Position numbers and translations under genes: made by a program. From a virus, in the IMG/VR virus record IMGVR_UViG_3300006076_000002, positions 28,859 through 92,858 of that record: a stretch of 64,000 bases of DNA. One strand, 5' to 3'. Position 1 is the stretch's first letter. Each line of letters opens with the position of its first letter. Below the pieces are notes generated by a model. That model saw only the letters and a program-made list of their open reading frames with translations. It was not told the origin of the DNA and did no database searches. Positions 44,128 to 52,947 of the stretch are shown here, piece by piece.

Positions 44128-44421
44128 TTATCTTGCGCTTAACGCAGCTAATCCATCCATTCCCTGTGGTACTGGTTGCTCTTCTACTGGAGCCTGTTGT
44201 CCTTGCCCAGCTGCTTCCATTGCCATCTGAATCAACTCTTTAGGTACACCTTGCTCTTCTAACTGCTGAGGTGTAACCCCTTGCTTCAGCAATTCAACTA
44301 GTTGTGCCACTAGCTGCATAATCTGCTCTTGATCTGATTGTCCACCAGCTTGCTGAGCCTCAGCTTGCATACCTTGCTGCCCTGCCATTGCACTCTGTTG
44401 TGCTAATCCCTGATCCATCAT
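44128..44421 (-). CDS. Gln/Ala-rich head-region protein, 97 aa
   Basis: Low-complexity Gln, Ala and Gly (QQSAMAGQQGMQAEAQQAGG) with a helical middle (EQIMQLVAQLVELLKQG). Coupled to the upstream 119-aa gene. Small Q-rich proteins between portal and scaffold occur in related phages; role unknown. Confidence 0.55.
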   Translation of the reverse strand: MMDQGLAQQSAMAGQQGMQAEAQQAGGQSDQEQIMQLVAQLVELLKQGVTPQQLEEQGVPKELIQMAMEAAGQGQQAPVEEQPVPQGMDGLAALSAR

Positions 44422-44780
44422 TATCTATTTCCTCCGTATTGTTGTGCTAACCCTTGTGAGTGGGCTCTCATAGTCATTATGTCTTGCATATTAGGCATTC
44501 TACCTAGTAGTTGAGCTGCTCTCTGCACTTCTTCACTTGACACATTATCTCTAGGGTCTACCACTACCCCATCTCTCGGTGCAGCGTATGCAGCAGCTAA
44601 TCCGTGTTCCACTCCTTGTGCTAACCCAGCTTGATGAGCTTCTTGTGCTAATGCTTTCATCTGTGCAGCTTGTTGTGCTGCTCTCTCTTGTGCAATCGCT
44701 TGCTTACCTACTTGTGCATACCTAGAGTTTTCATTATCTATTGCTTGTGCCTTAGCTCTATCTTCAATTATACCCATCAT
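44421..44780 (-). CDS. Gln/Ala-rich head-region protein, 119 aa
   Basis: Directly follows the portal gene. Rich in Ala and Gln (AQERAAQQAAQMKALAQEAH), probably one long helix, with a short conserved-looking part DGVVVDPRDNVSSEEVQRAA. No recognised domain. Likely a minor head protein or assembly factor by position only. Confidence 0.55.
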   Translation of the reverse strand: MMGIIEDRAKAQAIDNENSRYAQVGKQAIAQERAAQQAAQMKALAQEAHQAGLAQGVEHGLAAAYAAPRDGVVVDPRDNVSSEEVQRAAQLLGRMPNMQDIMTMRAHSQGLAQQYGGNR

Positions 44781-46751
44781 TTATCCTTCATATATACCTA
44801 AGTTTTTGTCTCCAGCTTTTTGTTGCATTTGCATACTTAGCAAATTCATCTTAGCTTTCAACTCCTCTAACTCTAGCTTCTGTGCATGGTCTACACCCTC
44901 ATTCTCTTTGATGAACTTAAGGTCTGTCATATCCTTGTCACTAGCCAACTTCTCAGCCTTAGCCTCTTCTACCATTGCCTTAGCATTCTTCAATCTTAGG
45001 TCACCTTCATTCTCTTGGCCTCTTGATCTAATGTCTTCTATCTCTGCCTGTAGTTTACCTACTATTGCTTGCATTTTTTGTAGCTCTAGCTGTTTCTCTT
45101 GCTGTGCCATTGGATCTGGTTGTGGTTTGTAGTTAGCTATTTTATCTGCTAAATCTGGCATTTTCTGTAATCTAGCTATGTCTGATATAATTATCTGCAT
45201 CAGTTCTTGTCCCATGCTATTGCCTATAGTTTGCATTAAGAAACTTAGTTGTTGTGCTTTAGCGTTATTATCTTCAGCTGTACTGATAGCTATATCTATA
45301 TCTATTCTGCCTTGTAGGTCATCTCTACGAATAGGTACGAACTCACTATTAGTTACTCGTACTACTTCTTCCTCATCCAGGAACTCTGCATTGTATGCCA
45401 TCCATTTACGCATCAATGGCTTAAGCAGGTTCTCTGCCATATTTCTAACTAGGTTTAGCTTTCTCATTCCTGTAGCATCCATTGAAGCTCTCACTCCGGT
45501 TGCACTACTACCTAAACTATTACCTGATATACCTTGGTTGAAGCTCTTAACTCCAGTCTGACTCTCAATGTCATTATCCATCATCTGCAGTACATTGAAC
45601 ACACTACCTGGAATCTGATTGAAGCTACCTTGCCAGAAGTCTCCTGGTGTACCGTTGAACTCGAAGTTCTTCCCTGCCAGGAATTTCTTCTTATCAGCTG
45701 GACTCAATGCACCTTTACGCAACCCTACTTGACCATTATTTGATCTAGCCATATTATCTATGATCCCACGAGTGATTGCTGTTTTAACCTTTTGTCTATC
45801 GCCAATGTTCTCAGCTAATGCTTCACCTTCTAATTGGAAAGGGATCGGAGTGAATGGTACTACAAGGAATGGTGGTTTCTTATCCGGATACGGATTATCT
45901 TCTAATCTAATGATTACGTTATGCTCAGTCCATACGCACACAATCGGTATAGCTATACCATCACCTTTCATGTCGTAGTTGCCCCAGTATTCGTATACTA
46001 CGAACTTCTTACGTGGATCGTCTCTGAACTCGAAGTTACTTCTATCTTCTGGTATGTAATCCGTATCTTCACTAGCTAACTTCATACCTACGTGTTTCAG
46101 GTTCTTGTATCTACCGTCTTTTCTCAGTGTACTCAAGTCTGTTTCATATCTGTATATCACGAACTGTGCTTTGTCCATATCTCCCATACAAGTAGGATCT
46201 ACGAATACATCTTCATTTCTACATACATGAGCTGTAGGTTTATTAACTATTACTTTAGTACTCTCTACCTCAGTTTTAGCTACTTCATGCTTACCAGTCA
46301 TAGGATTAATAGCTATTACATCTACTTCTTCCTTAACCCTTTCATCTTGATAATCCCACCCAGTCTGTACTATACATGTACCTTCAGTAGCTAATACTCT
46401 AGCAGCTCTAGTTATGAAGTTGTATCTATCAAATTTTCTAGTGAACTGCGTATTTAGCACTAGCTCATTTTGCCTAGCTGACTCTACGTCTTCTGCAGTA
46501 ACTGGGTTACACTTAATCACATCAGGAGTACCTAGGAATGGGTCTACCATACTAGGTATTAGCCATTCTAGCTGTCTCTTGATATCCTTACTTACTATTG
46601 ATGAACGACCTTTCTGTTCATTTCCGTACCCCTTATTCCCGTAGGTCTCATCAACCCATTTATCTCTCCTAGCTATCCATTCCTTTTGATGTACTTCAGA
46701 GGCTTTATAGTCTGACTGCAAACTAACTAATAGTTCTTTTTTATTAATCAT
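44781..46751 (-). CDS. Portal protein, 656 aa
   Basis: Forms the ring through which DNA enters and leaves the head. The first 150 residues (RRDKWVDETYG, IKRQLEWLIPSMVDPFLGTP) and the middle (PPFLVVPFTPIPFQLEGEALA, MARSNNGQVGLRKGALSPAD, DIESQTGVKSFNQGI) match P22/N4-type podophage portals, and the C-terminal 130 residues are coiled coil (KLQAEIEDIRSRGQENEGD). Gene order with scaffold and capsid agrees. Its start overlaps the end of the T5orf172-like gene by 8 bases; RBS AAAGGGTG. Confidence 0.85.
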   Translation of the reverse strand: MINKKELLVSLQSDYKASEVHQKEWIARRDKWVDETYGNKGYGNEQKGRSSIVSKDIKRQLEWLIPSMVDPFLGTPDVIKCNPVTAEDVESARQNELVLNTQFTRKFDRYNFITRAARVLATEGTCIVQTGWDYQDERVKEEVDVIAINPMTGKHEVAKTEVESTKVIVNKPTAHVCRNEDVFVDPTCMGDMDKAQFVIYRYETDLSTLRKDGRYKNLKHVGMKLASEDTDYIPEDRSNFEFRDDPRKKFVVYEYWGNYDMKGDGIAIPIVCVWTEHNVIIRLEDNPYPDKKPPFLVVPFTPIPFQLEGEALAENIGDRQKVKTAITRGIIDNMARSNNGQVGLRKGALSPADKKKFLAGKNFEFNGTPGDFWQGSFNQIPGSVFNVLQMMDNDIESQTGVKSFNQGISGNSLGSSATGVRASMDATGMRKLNLVRNMAENLLKPLMRKWMAYNAEFLDEEEVVRVTNSEFVPIRRDDLQGRIDIDIAISTAEDNNAKAQQLSFLMQTIGNSMGQELMQIIISDIARLQKMPDLADKIANYKPQPDPMAQQEKQLELQKMQAIVGKLQAEIEDIRSRGQENEGDLRLKNAKAMVEEAKAEKLASDKDMTDLKFIKENEGVDHAQKLELEELKAKMNLLSMQMQQKAGDKNLGIYEG

Positions 46752-47481
46752 ATAAACACCCTTTAAATTTAACTTTAGTGTAACACTCAGTATGCCCTGA
46801 AAAAGACAGTGCAGGGGAATACTTATAATCCTTATTTAAATTATGATATTTTACTTCAAGCTCACTGATAGTTTTTGCATCTCCCTCAATAGTACCTATT
46901 ACAGTATAATGGTAAGGATTACTTTGCAATCTAGTAGAAACAGGTACAAAGGTTTTTCCTATCTTATAGAAAGTTTCTTCACCATCGTACATACGAACAA
47001 CATATAACTTGTATCCATCGAATTGTGAAGATGTTTTACTTTTTTCTTCCCACAAAGTGTGTGTCCAACCTGTATTAATATATCTACATTTTTGACATCC
47101 ACTCCCTTGCAGATGAGTAAGAGCTTGCTGTTTAAAGTACCCGTGTATTTTACACTTAATTAAGACTTTACCCTTTGCTTTAGTATATATAGTGCGGTCA
47201 TACTCGTATCTGTCTTGATGTACTTTTTTAGCTTTTTCAATGAACTCTCCAGTATTACTCAGGTTTTTCTGTGTTCTACGTTCTTTGCCACATTCAGGGC
47301 AACCTTCCTTACTGTTAGTATGGTCTGCAGCTCTGTTCTTAATAAAATTACCGTGAATAGGACATGTTATTATAACGGGTTCGGCAGCACCGTGGTAAAC
47401 AGTGTATTCATAGGTATATTTATCGTTATGAACTTGTTTTGCTTTTTGTACATACTCTTCAGTAGTAAGTTTTTTACTCAT
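46744..47481 (-). CDS. Zinc-repeat plus T5orf172/GIY-YIG-like endonuclease
   Basis: 245 aa. Two DUF723-type zinc repeats (KAKQVHNDKYTYEY...CPIHGNF...CPECG and KAKKVHQDRYEYDR...CKIHGYF...CQKC) cover residues 12-135. They are followed by a T5orf172/MUG113-like domain (LYVVRMYDGEETFYKIGKTF, RLQSNPYHYTVIGTIEGDA, ELEVKYHNL), a branch of the GIY-YIG nuclease superfamily. A mobile, homing-type nuclease is the best reading. It is inserted between a late promoter and the portal gene, so both would be co-transcribed. Confidence 0.72.
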   Translation of the reverse strand: MSKKLTTEEYVQKAKQVHNDKYTYEYTVYHGAAEPVIITCPIHGNFIKNRAADHTNSKEGCPECGKERRTQKNLSNTGEFIEKAKKVHQDRYEYDRTIYTKAKGKVLIKCKIHGYFKQQALTHLQGSGCQKCRYINTGWTHTLWEEKSKTSSQFDGYKLYVVRMYDGEETFYKIGKTFVPVSTRLQSNPYHYTVIGTIEGDAKTISELEVKYHNLNKDYKYSPALSFSGHTECYTKVKFKGCLYD

Positions 47482-47511
47482 TGTCAGCTGGCTCCATTAT
47501 TTATTAACATT

Positions 47512-47520
47512 ATTATACCA
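47512..47520 (-). promoter_or_regulatory. Extended -10 late promoter (TGGTATAAT)
   Basis: Minus-strand TTATGGTATAATAATG between the M15 peptidase gene and the T5orf172-like gene, reading into the portal/head block. Identical in its 13-base core to the copy at 31856. Confidence 0.6.
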
Positions 47521-47563
47521 TAACTTTACTTATGTTGTAGTGCTTCTTCTATTACCTCAAGTG

Positions 47564-47977
47564 TTAAGCACTAAATAACACTATTTCTTTTACCCCAGTG
47601 TTAGCCAAATCTAGATGACACCAGCTAACATCCTTTTCTATTCGTCTGATATGCGGAAATTCCTCTTGGTTATTTAGAATATATTGCCTTACTTCTTCGG
47701 CTGTGTACTTGCTCCACACTATATCTAACGCATTACCGTAACTGTGCTGGCTCCCTACCTTGTAGTACTTACTATCTGGAGTTCTTATTCCACTCCATTC
47801 TCTATTACCACCCCAGTAGTAGTTATTGATTGTCATAGTTCCATCACTGAATACTTCTTTTAGCTTATCTATCGTCTCAATCAGTCTGACATCAACATAT
47901 CGCCAAGCTTTTTCTCCATACGTATCATAAAGCACCTTAGGAACCAGTTCATGTATTTTAAAGTGTTTAGAAGTCAT
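47564..47977 (-). CDS. M15-family peptidase, endolysin
   Basis: 137 aa. SQHSYGNALDI (His78, Asp85) and WCHLDL (His121) provide the zinc ligands of the D-Ala/L-Ala-D-Glu carboxy- and endopeptidase (M15) fold; the SGIRTPDS turn also fits. Phage enzymes of this size cut peptidoglycan cross-links or stems during lysis. It closes a cassette with spanins and holin. No signal peptide, so a holin is needed for release. Confidence 0.78.
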   Translation of the reverse strand: MTSKHFKIHELVPKVLYDTYGEKAWRYVDVRLIETIDKLKEVFSDGTMTINNYYWGGNREWSGIRTPDSKYYKVGSQHSYGNALDIVWSKYTAEEVRQYILNNQEEFPHIRRIEKDVSWCHLDLANTGVKEIVLFSA

Positions 47978-47983
47978 AATATA

Positions 47984-48646
47984 CTACCTTTTGTCTGAGT
48001 GACTATTTCTATTTGTTTCATACCAATCTTTCATCAACTGATCAGTATCTTTCATGTCTCTAGTAAGCATTGAAATTATTTTAGTATTAGATTTATCCAA
48101 AGTATTGATAGATTGTACTACATAAGTGCCAAACATTATACTGTAAGCTATAATCAACCCTACTGCCCATTTAATTGTAGTAGGGCTTACATCCGCTGCT
48201 TTACTGGTTTCTATCTTTTCTATTCTAAGTCTTTGTTCCATTTCAGCACCAGACATACGCACAAACTCCCTATTTAAAGTTTCTACATCTTTGGCAAGCA
48301 GTCTTACGCTATTACACCCATTTCCACTTTTTTGTGTATTTGCTATTTCATCTATACGTGCATGTATTCGTTTGTTATTGTCAAACATAGCCTCATCTCT
48401 ACGTTTGAAACTTTCTCTAACTTCTCTATCCATAGTTTCAAGTTTAGTACCAAACACAGCTTGTTTAGCTAAATACTTGCTTATTTCCTCTAGTCTACTA
48501 TTAGTAGCCATCTGTCTTTCATTGGACTCTTTTTGTGCTTCTACTAGCAGTTCTACACTTGCTACTATTTTAGCGTTACTTGTAACTAAGTCTTCAATTA
48601 CTTTATCATGCTTAGTTACTAAATCTTTCATTGCGTCATCTGTCAT
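47984..48646 (-). CDS. Coiled-coil membrane protein of the lysis cassette, 220 aa
   Basis: Start ATG 48646 is chosen for the GAGGTG site 7 bases upstream; an in-frame GTG/ATG earlier lacks one. Residues 1-155 are coiled coil, one transmembrane helix lies near 164-184 (WAVGLIIAYSIMFGTYVV), and a short charged tail follows. It could be a holin, antiholin or spanin partner; the family is not recognised. Its start overlaps the o-spanin end. Confidence 0.55.
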   Translation of the reverse strand: MTDDAMKDLVTKHDKVIEDLVTSNAKIVASVELLVEAQKESNERQMATNSRLEEISKYLAKQAVFGTKLETMDREVRESFKRRDEAMFDNNKRIHARIDEIANTQKSGNGCNSVRLLAKDVETLNREFVRMSGAEMEQRLRIEKIETSKAADVSPTTIKWAVGLIIAYSIMFGTYVVQSINTLDKSNTKIISMLTRDMKDTDQLMKDWYETNRNSHSDKR

Positions 48647-48890
48647 CACTACACACCTCATTCACTCTTTTTAACTCTATAATACATTCTAACAAAGCAC
48701 TGATGACTTCGGTATCAGTTTTTCTGTCAAATGAACAGTTCACATCTGGAACTACACATTTCACAGGAACCTTTACTTCATAAGGCTTATCTACATATCT
48801 AACTATAGGTTTAGTAACGCAACCACTAAAGGTCACTGTAGTTAATACGCTTAACAGCACTGATTTGTTCATGAAGTTTTTTACAGTCAT
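48636..48890 (-). CDS. Outer-membrane spanin lipoprotein (Rz1-like)
   Basis: 84 aa. The lipobox TFSGC at about residues 20-24, after a hydrophobic signal (SVLLSVLTTV), marks a lipoprotein signal peptide; MNKS (residue 7) may be the true start. The mature part is short, with paired cysteines (KCVVPDVNC) and charged residues. It overlaps the i-spanin 3' end by 65 bases, the usual two-component spanin arrangement, which fuses inner and outer membranes at lysis of Gram-negative cells. Confidence 0.75.
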   Translation of the reverse strand: MTVKNFMNKSVLLSVLTTVTFSGCVTKPIVRYVDKPYEVKVPVKCVVPDVNCSFDRKTDTEVISALLECIIELKRVNEVCSDDR

Positions 48891-49212
48891 TGCTTTTTAT
48901 CTTTCTAATTTTGTATATGGTATTATACCGTATTTCTGCAGGTTTTGCTTTCCATTCAGCTAGTTTTTTATCTGCTTTTTGCTTATCTAACTCTAACATT
49001 TCGATTTTACTAGATTGTTTATCTAATGCAGCCTTATACCTACTACCCTCTAATCTACTATTAGCTAGCTCTATGTAACTATCTTTAAGGTCATTCCTTA
49101 ATCCAGCTATCTGTACCTTCAAGCTATGTACGTAGAAGTATAATCCTATCAGCAGTGCAACTACCATACCAGACATAATTAAGTTCTTATACACGTTTAG
49201 TTGTGCAAACAT
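48826..49212 (-). CDS. Inner-membrane spanin (Rz-like)
   Basis: 128 aa. An N-terminal signal anchor (LIMSGMVVALLIGLYFYV, residues 11-28) is followed by a periplasmic coiled coil (VQIAGLRNDLKDSYIELANS, KIEMLELDKQKADKKLAEW). This is the i-spanin layout. Partner of the lipoprotein encoded in its 3' end. Directly downstream of the holin-like gene. Confidence 0.75.
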   Translation of the reverse strand: MFAQLNVYKNLIMSGMVVALLIGLYFYVHSLKVQIAGLRNDLKDSYIELANSRLEGSRYKAALDKQSSKIEMLELDKQKADKKLAEWKAKPAEIRYNTIYKIRKIKSNDCKKLHEQISAVKRINYSDL

Positions 49213-49422
49213 TCAGTTACCTTCACTAGGAGCCGTACTCCAATTACTTTTAACTACCCAACCTAACACACCAAATACGCTTGTGTATATAGCACCAACA
49301 GCTACTTCACCTACTTCTTTTATCTGTTGTAAGTATTCAGGTCTAGTCATATTCCATGCTAAGTATATAAAGAATACTATGATAGTGTACCTTACTGCTA
49401 TTTTTATATCTGACCTATTCAT
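49213..49422 (-). CDS. Holin-like membrane protein, 69 aa
   Basis: Two hydrophobic helices: YTIIVFFIYLAWNM (residues 12-25) and VAVGAIYTSVFGVLGWVV (about 40-57), with a short soluble tail. Size and place between the phospholipase-like gene and the spanins support a class II-type holin that opens the membrane for endolysin. Its 5' end overlaps the upstream gene by 4 bases (ATGA). Confidence 0.65.
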   Translation of the reverse strand: MNRSDIKIAVRYTIIVFFIYLAWNMTRPEYLQQIKEVGEVAVGAIYTSVFGVLGWVVKSNWSTAPSEGN

Positions 49423-49763
49423 TGTATTGCCATTAAATCTTCAATAGTTTTTTGTTTTCCGTAACTAAAGTATTTACTACCAAATAATCTCACAGCTTTA
49501 TAGTAGGTATAAGCCCACACACTGTAGTATACTCGTTTAATTAAGCAATCTTCGTTTGCAGTGTCTAGTTGCATGTAGCTATAAAACGCATCATCTGCTT
49601 TTTTTCTATCTTCCTCTACACCGCCTTTCCAGTAAAGGAAGTCATGGTGGTCACATGATGCGTGAAATAGAAACTCAGGTGGATTAATAAACCCACCTTT
49701 TCCACCGCATCCATTACATATCTTAGTTTTTTGTTCTGGTGTTAAGTCTCTATAATGCAACAT
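49419..49763 (-). CDS. Phospholipase A2-like protein
   Basis: 114 aa. CNGCGGKGG (residues 16-24) resembles the glycine-rich calcium loop, and CDHHDFLYWKGG (37-48) carries the His40-Asp41 catalytic dyad of secreted-type phospholipase A2 (CxxHDxxY). Further helices (ADDAFYSYMQ, YYSVWAYTYYKAV) match the fold's paired helices. It would cleave membrane phospholipids. The gene sits directly before the holin gene in the lysis cassette, so a role in lysis or membrane weakening is plausible; a virion role is also possible. No signal peptide. Confidence 0.72.
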   Translation of the reverse strand: MLHYRDLTPEQKTKICNGCGGKGGFINPPEFLFHASCDHHDFLYWKGGVEEDRKKADDAFYSYMQLDTANEDCLIKRVYYSVWAYTYYKAVRLFGSKYFSYGKQKTIEDLMAIQ

Positions 49764-49764
49764 C

Positions 49765-50217
49765 TTATACCTCTATTGCATCTAACTCGTCTTGAGTAGT
49801 GCAGGCTTTAATAGCATCTCTCTTTGCTACCATAACACCTTCCCTTTGAGCTAAATAATTTACTTTTGCAAGTATAGAAGCAACATATTCCGCCTTAGTT
49901 ACAGTACCGTTATAACCAAGCAAGATATTATCTAGTATAGGTGTTGGAGAAGCACTGTCTAAGTCATAAGCTAAAGCTTCTCTCTTTTTGTCTTCAAATG
50001 TTGCTACTTCACTTTGTGGGTACTGAGCCAAGTAAGTATCGTATTCTTCTTGATATTTATCTTGAAGCTGTTTGATTTTTTGTTGTTTGAGTTCTTCAAG
50101 TGTTGGTGTTATCACAACCTCTGGCACTAACTCCCAATCTGAACTATCAACTCTATTGTCTATAAATTCTTGACTTGCTACAATTATATTACCTGTTTTT
50201 ATGTTTCTAAACTTCAT
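49765..50217 (-). CDS. Tail-fibre assembly chaperone-like protein, copy 2
   Basis: 150 aa. The C-terminal 110 residues (KIKQLQDKYQEEYDTYLAQY, EALAYDLDSASPTPILD, KACTTQDELDAIEV) closely match the protein at 52441-52947; both resemble DUF4376-type fibre chaperones that help fold adhesins. The N-terminal 35 residues differ. Third gene of the second fibre module. Confidence 0.6.
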   Translation of the reverse strand: MKFRNIKTGNIIVASQEFIDNRVDSSDWELVPEVVITPTLEELKQQKIKQLQDKYQEEYDTYLAQYPQSEVATFEDKKREALAYDLDSASPTPILDNILLGYNGTVTKAEYVASILAKVNYLAQREGVMVAKRDAIKACTTQDELDAIEV

Positions 50218-50218
50218 A

Positions 50219-50977
50219 TTAGTTATCCTTTATGTAAATTATTAAGGCAAAACCACTTGCCCCATCGGCACTTGCATAATACTCTCTGCACCCACTCCCA
50301 GCTCCTAGTATTGGAGGAGGTGGTGTTTGCGCACCAGCATCCCCACCATTAGCTAGTAGTGACCTTGCTCCTCCACTTTGCCATCTTGTACTATCACTAT
50401 TATTGTTGTTACCGTTTGTAAATCCAAAATTGTTATGTGTAGTGTCCAATAGTAGCTGTAATTCTTTTGAAGTATATACTTTTGTCGCTCCATTCTTATC
50501 AACCCCATCAGGAGCAAATAGTAAAGAAGGTTCATTGATAGATATGTATGAACCATCGGTAACGCCCACACCCCCGTTTTGTATTGATGCTGTAGAAAAA
50601 TAATCCCCAAATTGACTTATATCCCCTGCATTACCATCAGTTTTAGCAGTATCACTACCGTTCCCATCAACACCTGCACCACCTGCACCGATTGTTATAT
50701 CTATGGAATCGCCCTTAGCTAGAAATAAAGATTTTACAACCATATCACCACATCCACCACCAGTCCCATCACAATTATCAGCATTCCCAACAGCGGCACC
50801 AGAGCCTCCTCCACCGCTCAAAAAGACCAAATATCTTCCATTGTTTGGTACTGTCCAAGTTACAGAAGTATCTACTAATATAGAATATGTATTTATCTTC
50901 AAATAGTTAAATAGTGTATTTGTCAAATCATTTTTTACCTTATCAGAACCACCCATAAAATCTGTAAAATTACTCAT
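50219..50977 (-). CDS. Glycine-rich receptor-binding adhesin, copy 2
   Basis: 252 aa from ATG 50977, in TAATG overlap with the fibre gene and 8 bases after GGAGG. N-terminal MSNFTDFMGGSDKV parallels the copy at 52944. Clusters of glycine (GGGGSGAAVG, GTGGGCGD, IGAGGAGVDGNG, GGARSLLANGGDAG) recall T-even gp38-type tip adhesins whose polyglycine loops bind surface receptors. Probably a host-range determinant. Confidence 0.6.
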   Translation of the reverse strand: MSNFTDFMGGSDKVKNDLTNTLFNYLKINTYSILVDTSVTWTVPNNGRYLVFLSGGGGSGAAVGNADNCDGTGGGCGDMVVKSLFLAKGDSIDITIGAGGAGVDGNGSDTAKTDGNAGDISQFGDYFSTASIQNGGVGVTDGSYISINEPSLLFAPDGVDKNGATKVYTSKELQLLLDTTHNNFGFTNGNNNNSDSTRWQSGGARSLLANGGDAGAQTPPPPILGAGSGCREYYASADGASGFALIIYIKDN

Positions 50978-52431
50978 TATTTTATCCTCCAATCCCCATT
51001 AATATAAATAAGTTCAAAACTTATGTTTTTTGTATCTACTACCATATCTTCAGCCAACCCCATTATAAGTTTTCCATTTCTTAGTATTGTTAGAGCATTT
51101 GTATCAAACATACCTTTAAAGTCTAAGAAACCTATTACACTGTTCTCTAGTGGTGTAGATGGCAGTGTTATGGTAATAGGACCTACTTTGTTCTCTACAG
51201 TAACAACTACTTGCATATTACCGTTAACGCTCACAGTAAATGCAGTTCCAGCCGTATTAGCCGTAAGCAATATAGTGGAACTACCTGAATCAGTTGCTGT
51301 TACATTATCATCAGATATCGCATCCAGTATACCATTAATTATGTCTTGAACAGTATCGGGTGGCACATTATCTGTTGTAGTAGATGTAGAGATGTTATCT
51401 GTATTTGTTGTACTGCTATCTATAACAACAGTTTGAGGTACACCAGCTGTAACGGCAGTTATTGTTACGTTACCATTACCATCACTTTCACCGTTCGATA
51501 TTAAATCAGCTATACCGTCACCAATAGACCCAACTGTAGAATCTGTACCAGCAGTATAGCTATATACAGTTCCATCTACATCTACTGCGTACACATCTCC
51601 ATCTACTGCTGTACCTACTACAACAGTGTCTACTTGTGCAACAGGGGTTGTTGAGGTATAGGTATAATCTGTACCATTTATGGTAACAGCGTAATCTGTA
51701 CTATCTACTACTACTATACCACTAATAGTATCTACTTGTGCTATACTTTCTGTATCTACGAATGAATACTCTTTAGCATTTACAGTTTTATCAGCAGTAA
51801 CTGTTGAGTACACAAACGCATTACCACCTGTAACTACCATCCAATCACTACTAATAAGGCTTGGAGTGCTAGTATTACTTGCAATCTTACTTATGTAAAA
51901 GTACTCATCAGTGTAACTGATAGTATCACCTATTGCGTATCCATTACCACTATTATAGTCACTTACCCAGTCACCTTTATAGTTAGCGGAACTTTGTGCT
52001 ATCTGTGCATTACCGTAAGCATCTTGTATAGCTGGCATATTAGTTACCACTGTATTAATGTTACTAGTATTATCTGCTACTGTAATGATGTCATCTTTAA
52101 TATCTAGTATACCCTGTACATTATCCGTAGCTGTAACTATATCTACTGCAGATATCATATAACTGATTGTTGCTACCACGCCTGAATCAAGCACTACACT
52201 CAAATCGGTACTGGCGCCTAGGTTGATCTTATCAGCCACAGCTAGTGTAGCTCCAGTAGCTATAGTCTCTGTGAATACAATAGTACCGTTAACTTTCACA
52301 GTTGCACTAGCATCTGCTCCGTTAGGGTTGTAAAACAGTATACTATATACTACATTTTCCTCTGTCGATGTACCAGAGATAGCAGTTAACTCTGTGCCAT
52401 CTCCGGTTATCGATACTGATCTGAATGCCAT
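50977..52431 (-). CDS. Tail fibre protein with DWR C-terminal domain, copy 2 (484 aa)
   Basis: The N-terminal 200 residues (YSILFYNPNGADASATVKVN, DKINLGASTDLSVV, YKGDW) and C-terminal 80 residues (ENSVIGFLDFKGMFD, NGKLIMGLAEDM, NGDWRIK) align with the 296-aa fibre at 53561. Between them is a 170-residue insert of beta repeats (YAVTINGTDYTYTS, YAVDVDGTVYSYTA, then GTAFTVSVNGNMQV) of the same type as in the 1178-aa fibre. Likely an adhesive fibre; modular exchange is evident. Confidence 0.68.
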   Translation of the reverse strand: MAFRSVSITGDGTELTAISGTSTEENVVYSILFYNPNGADASATVKVNGTIVFTETIATGATLAVADKINLGASTDLSVVLDSGVVATISYMISAVDIVTATDNVQGILDIKDDIITVADNTSNINTVVTNMPAIQDAYGNAQIAQSSANYKGDWVSDYNSGNGYAIGDTISYTDEYFYISKIASNTSTPSLISSDWMVVTGGNAFVYSTVTADKTVNAKEYSFVDTESIAQVDTISGIVVVDSTDYAVTINGTDYTYTSTTPVAQVDTVVVGTAVDGDVYAVDVDGTVYSYTAGTDSTVGSIGDGIADLISNGESDGNGNVTITAVTAGVPQTVVIDSSTTNTDNISTSTTTDNVPPDTVQDIINGILDAISDDNVTATDSGSSTILLTANTAGTAFTVSVNGNMQVVVTVENKVGPITITLPSTPLENSVIGFLDFKGMFDTNALTILRNGKLIMGLAEDMVVDTKNISFELIYINGDWRIK

Positions 52432-52440
52432 TATGCTCTC

Positions 52441-52947
52441 CTATACTTGAATTGCATCTAACTCATCCTGAGTAGTGCAAGCTTTAATTTGGTCTCTAAT
52501 TTCTACCATAGCTCCCTCTTTACCAGCTAAGTACAGTACCTTATTTAGGACTGACTGGATATACTCTTCTTTGGCTGTAGAAGGCATACTAGCTACAATA
52601 GCATCTATTATAGGAGTAGGTGAAGTATTATCTAAGTTGTAAGCTAAAGCTTCTTTCTTTTTATCCGGGAATGATGCTACTTCTGACTTAGGGTATTTAG
52701 CTAAATAAGTATCATAGTCTTCTTGATATTTATCTTGTAATTGTTTTATTTTAGCTTGCTTTTGTTCATCTAATGTCAGAGGTGACGGTAAAATAAAATT
52801 AGAACCATTGTAAGTGTCTCCAATACTTGGCAATGTTGCTAAATTCGTTACATCAATCATTACTATTGTGTTGTCAAACTCCGGTAGCACTTCATACTCG
52901 AATACTCCGTGTACTTTATTATTCACTATTTGTGCATATTTTTTCAT
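52441..52947 (-). CDS. Tail-fibre assembly chaperone-like protein, copy 1
   Basis: 168 aa from ATG 52947 (ATGA overlap with the adhesin gene). N-terminal YAQIVNNKVHGVFEYEVLPE is typical of short phage fibre-associated proteins. The C-terminal part is highly similar to the copy at 49765 (KQLQDKYQEDYDTYLAKYPK, KACTTQDELDAIQV). Third gene of the first fibre module. Confidence 0.6.
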   Translation of the reverse strand: MKKYAQIVNNKVHGVFEYEVLPEFDNTIVMIDVTNLATLPSIGDTYNGSNFILPSPLTLDEQKQAKIKQLQDKYQEDYDTYLAKYPKSEVASFPDKKKEALAYNLDNTSPTPIIDAIVASMPSTAKEEYIQSVLNKVLYLAGKEGAMVEIRDQIKACTTQDELDAIQV

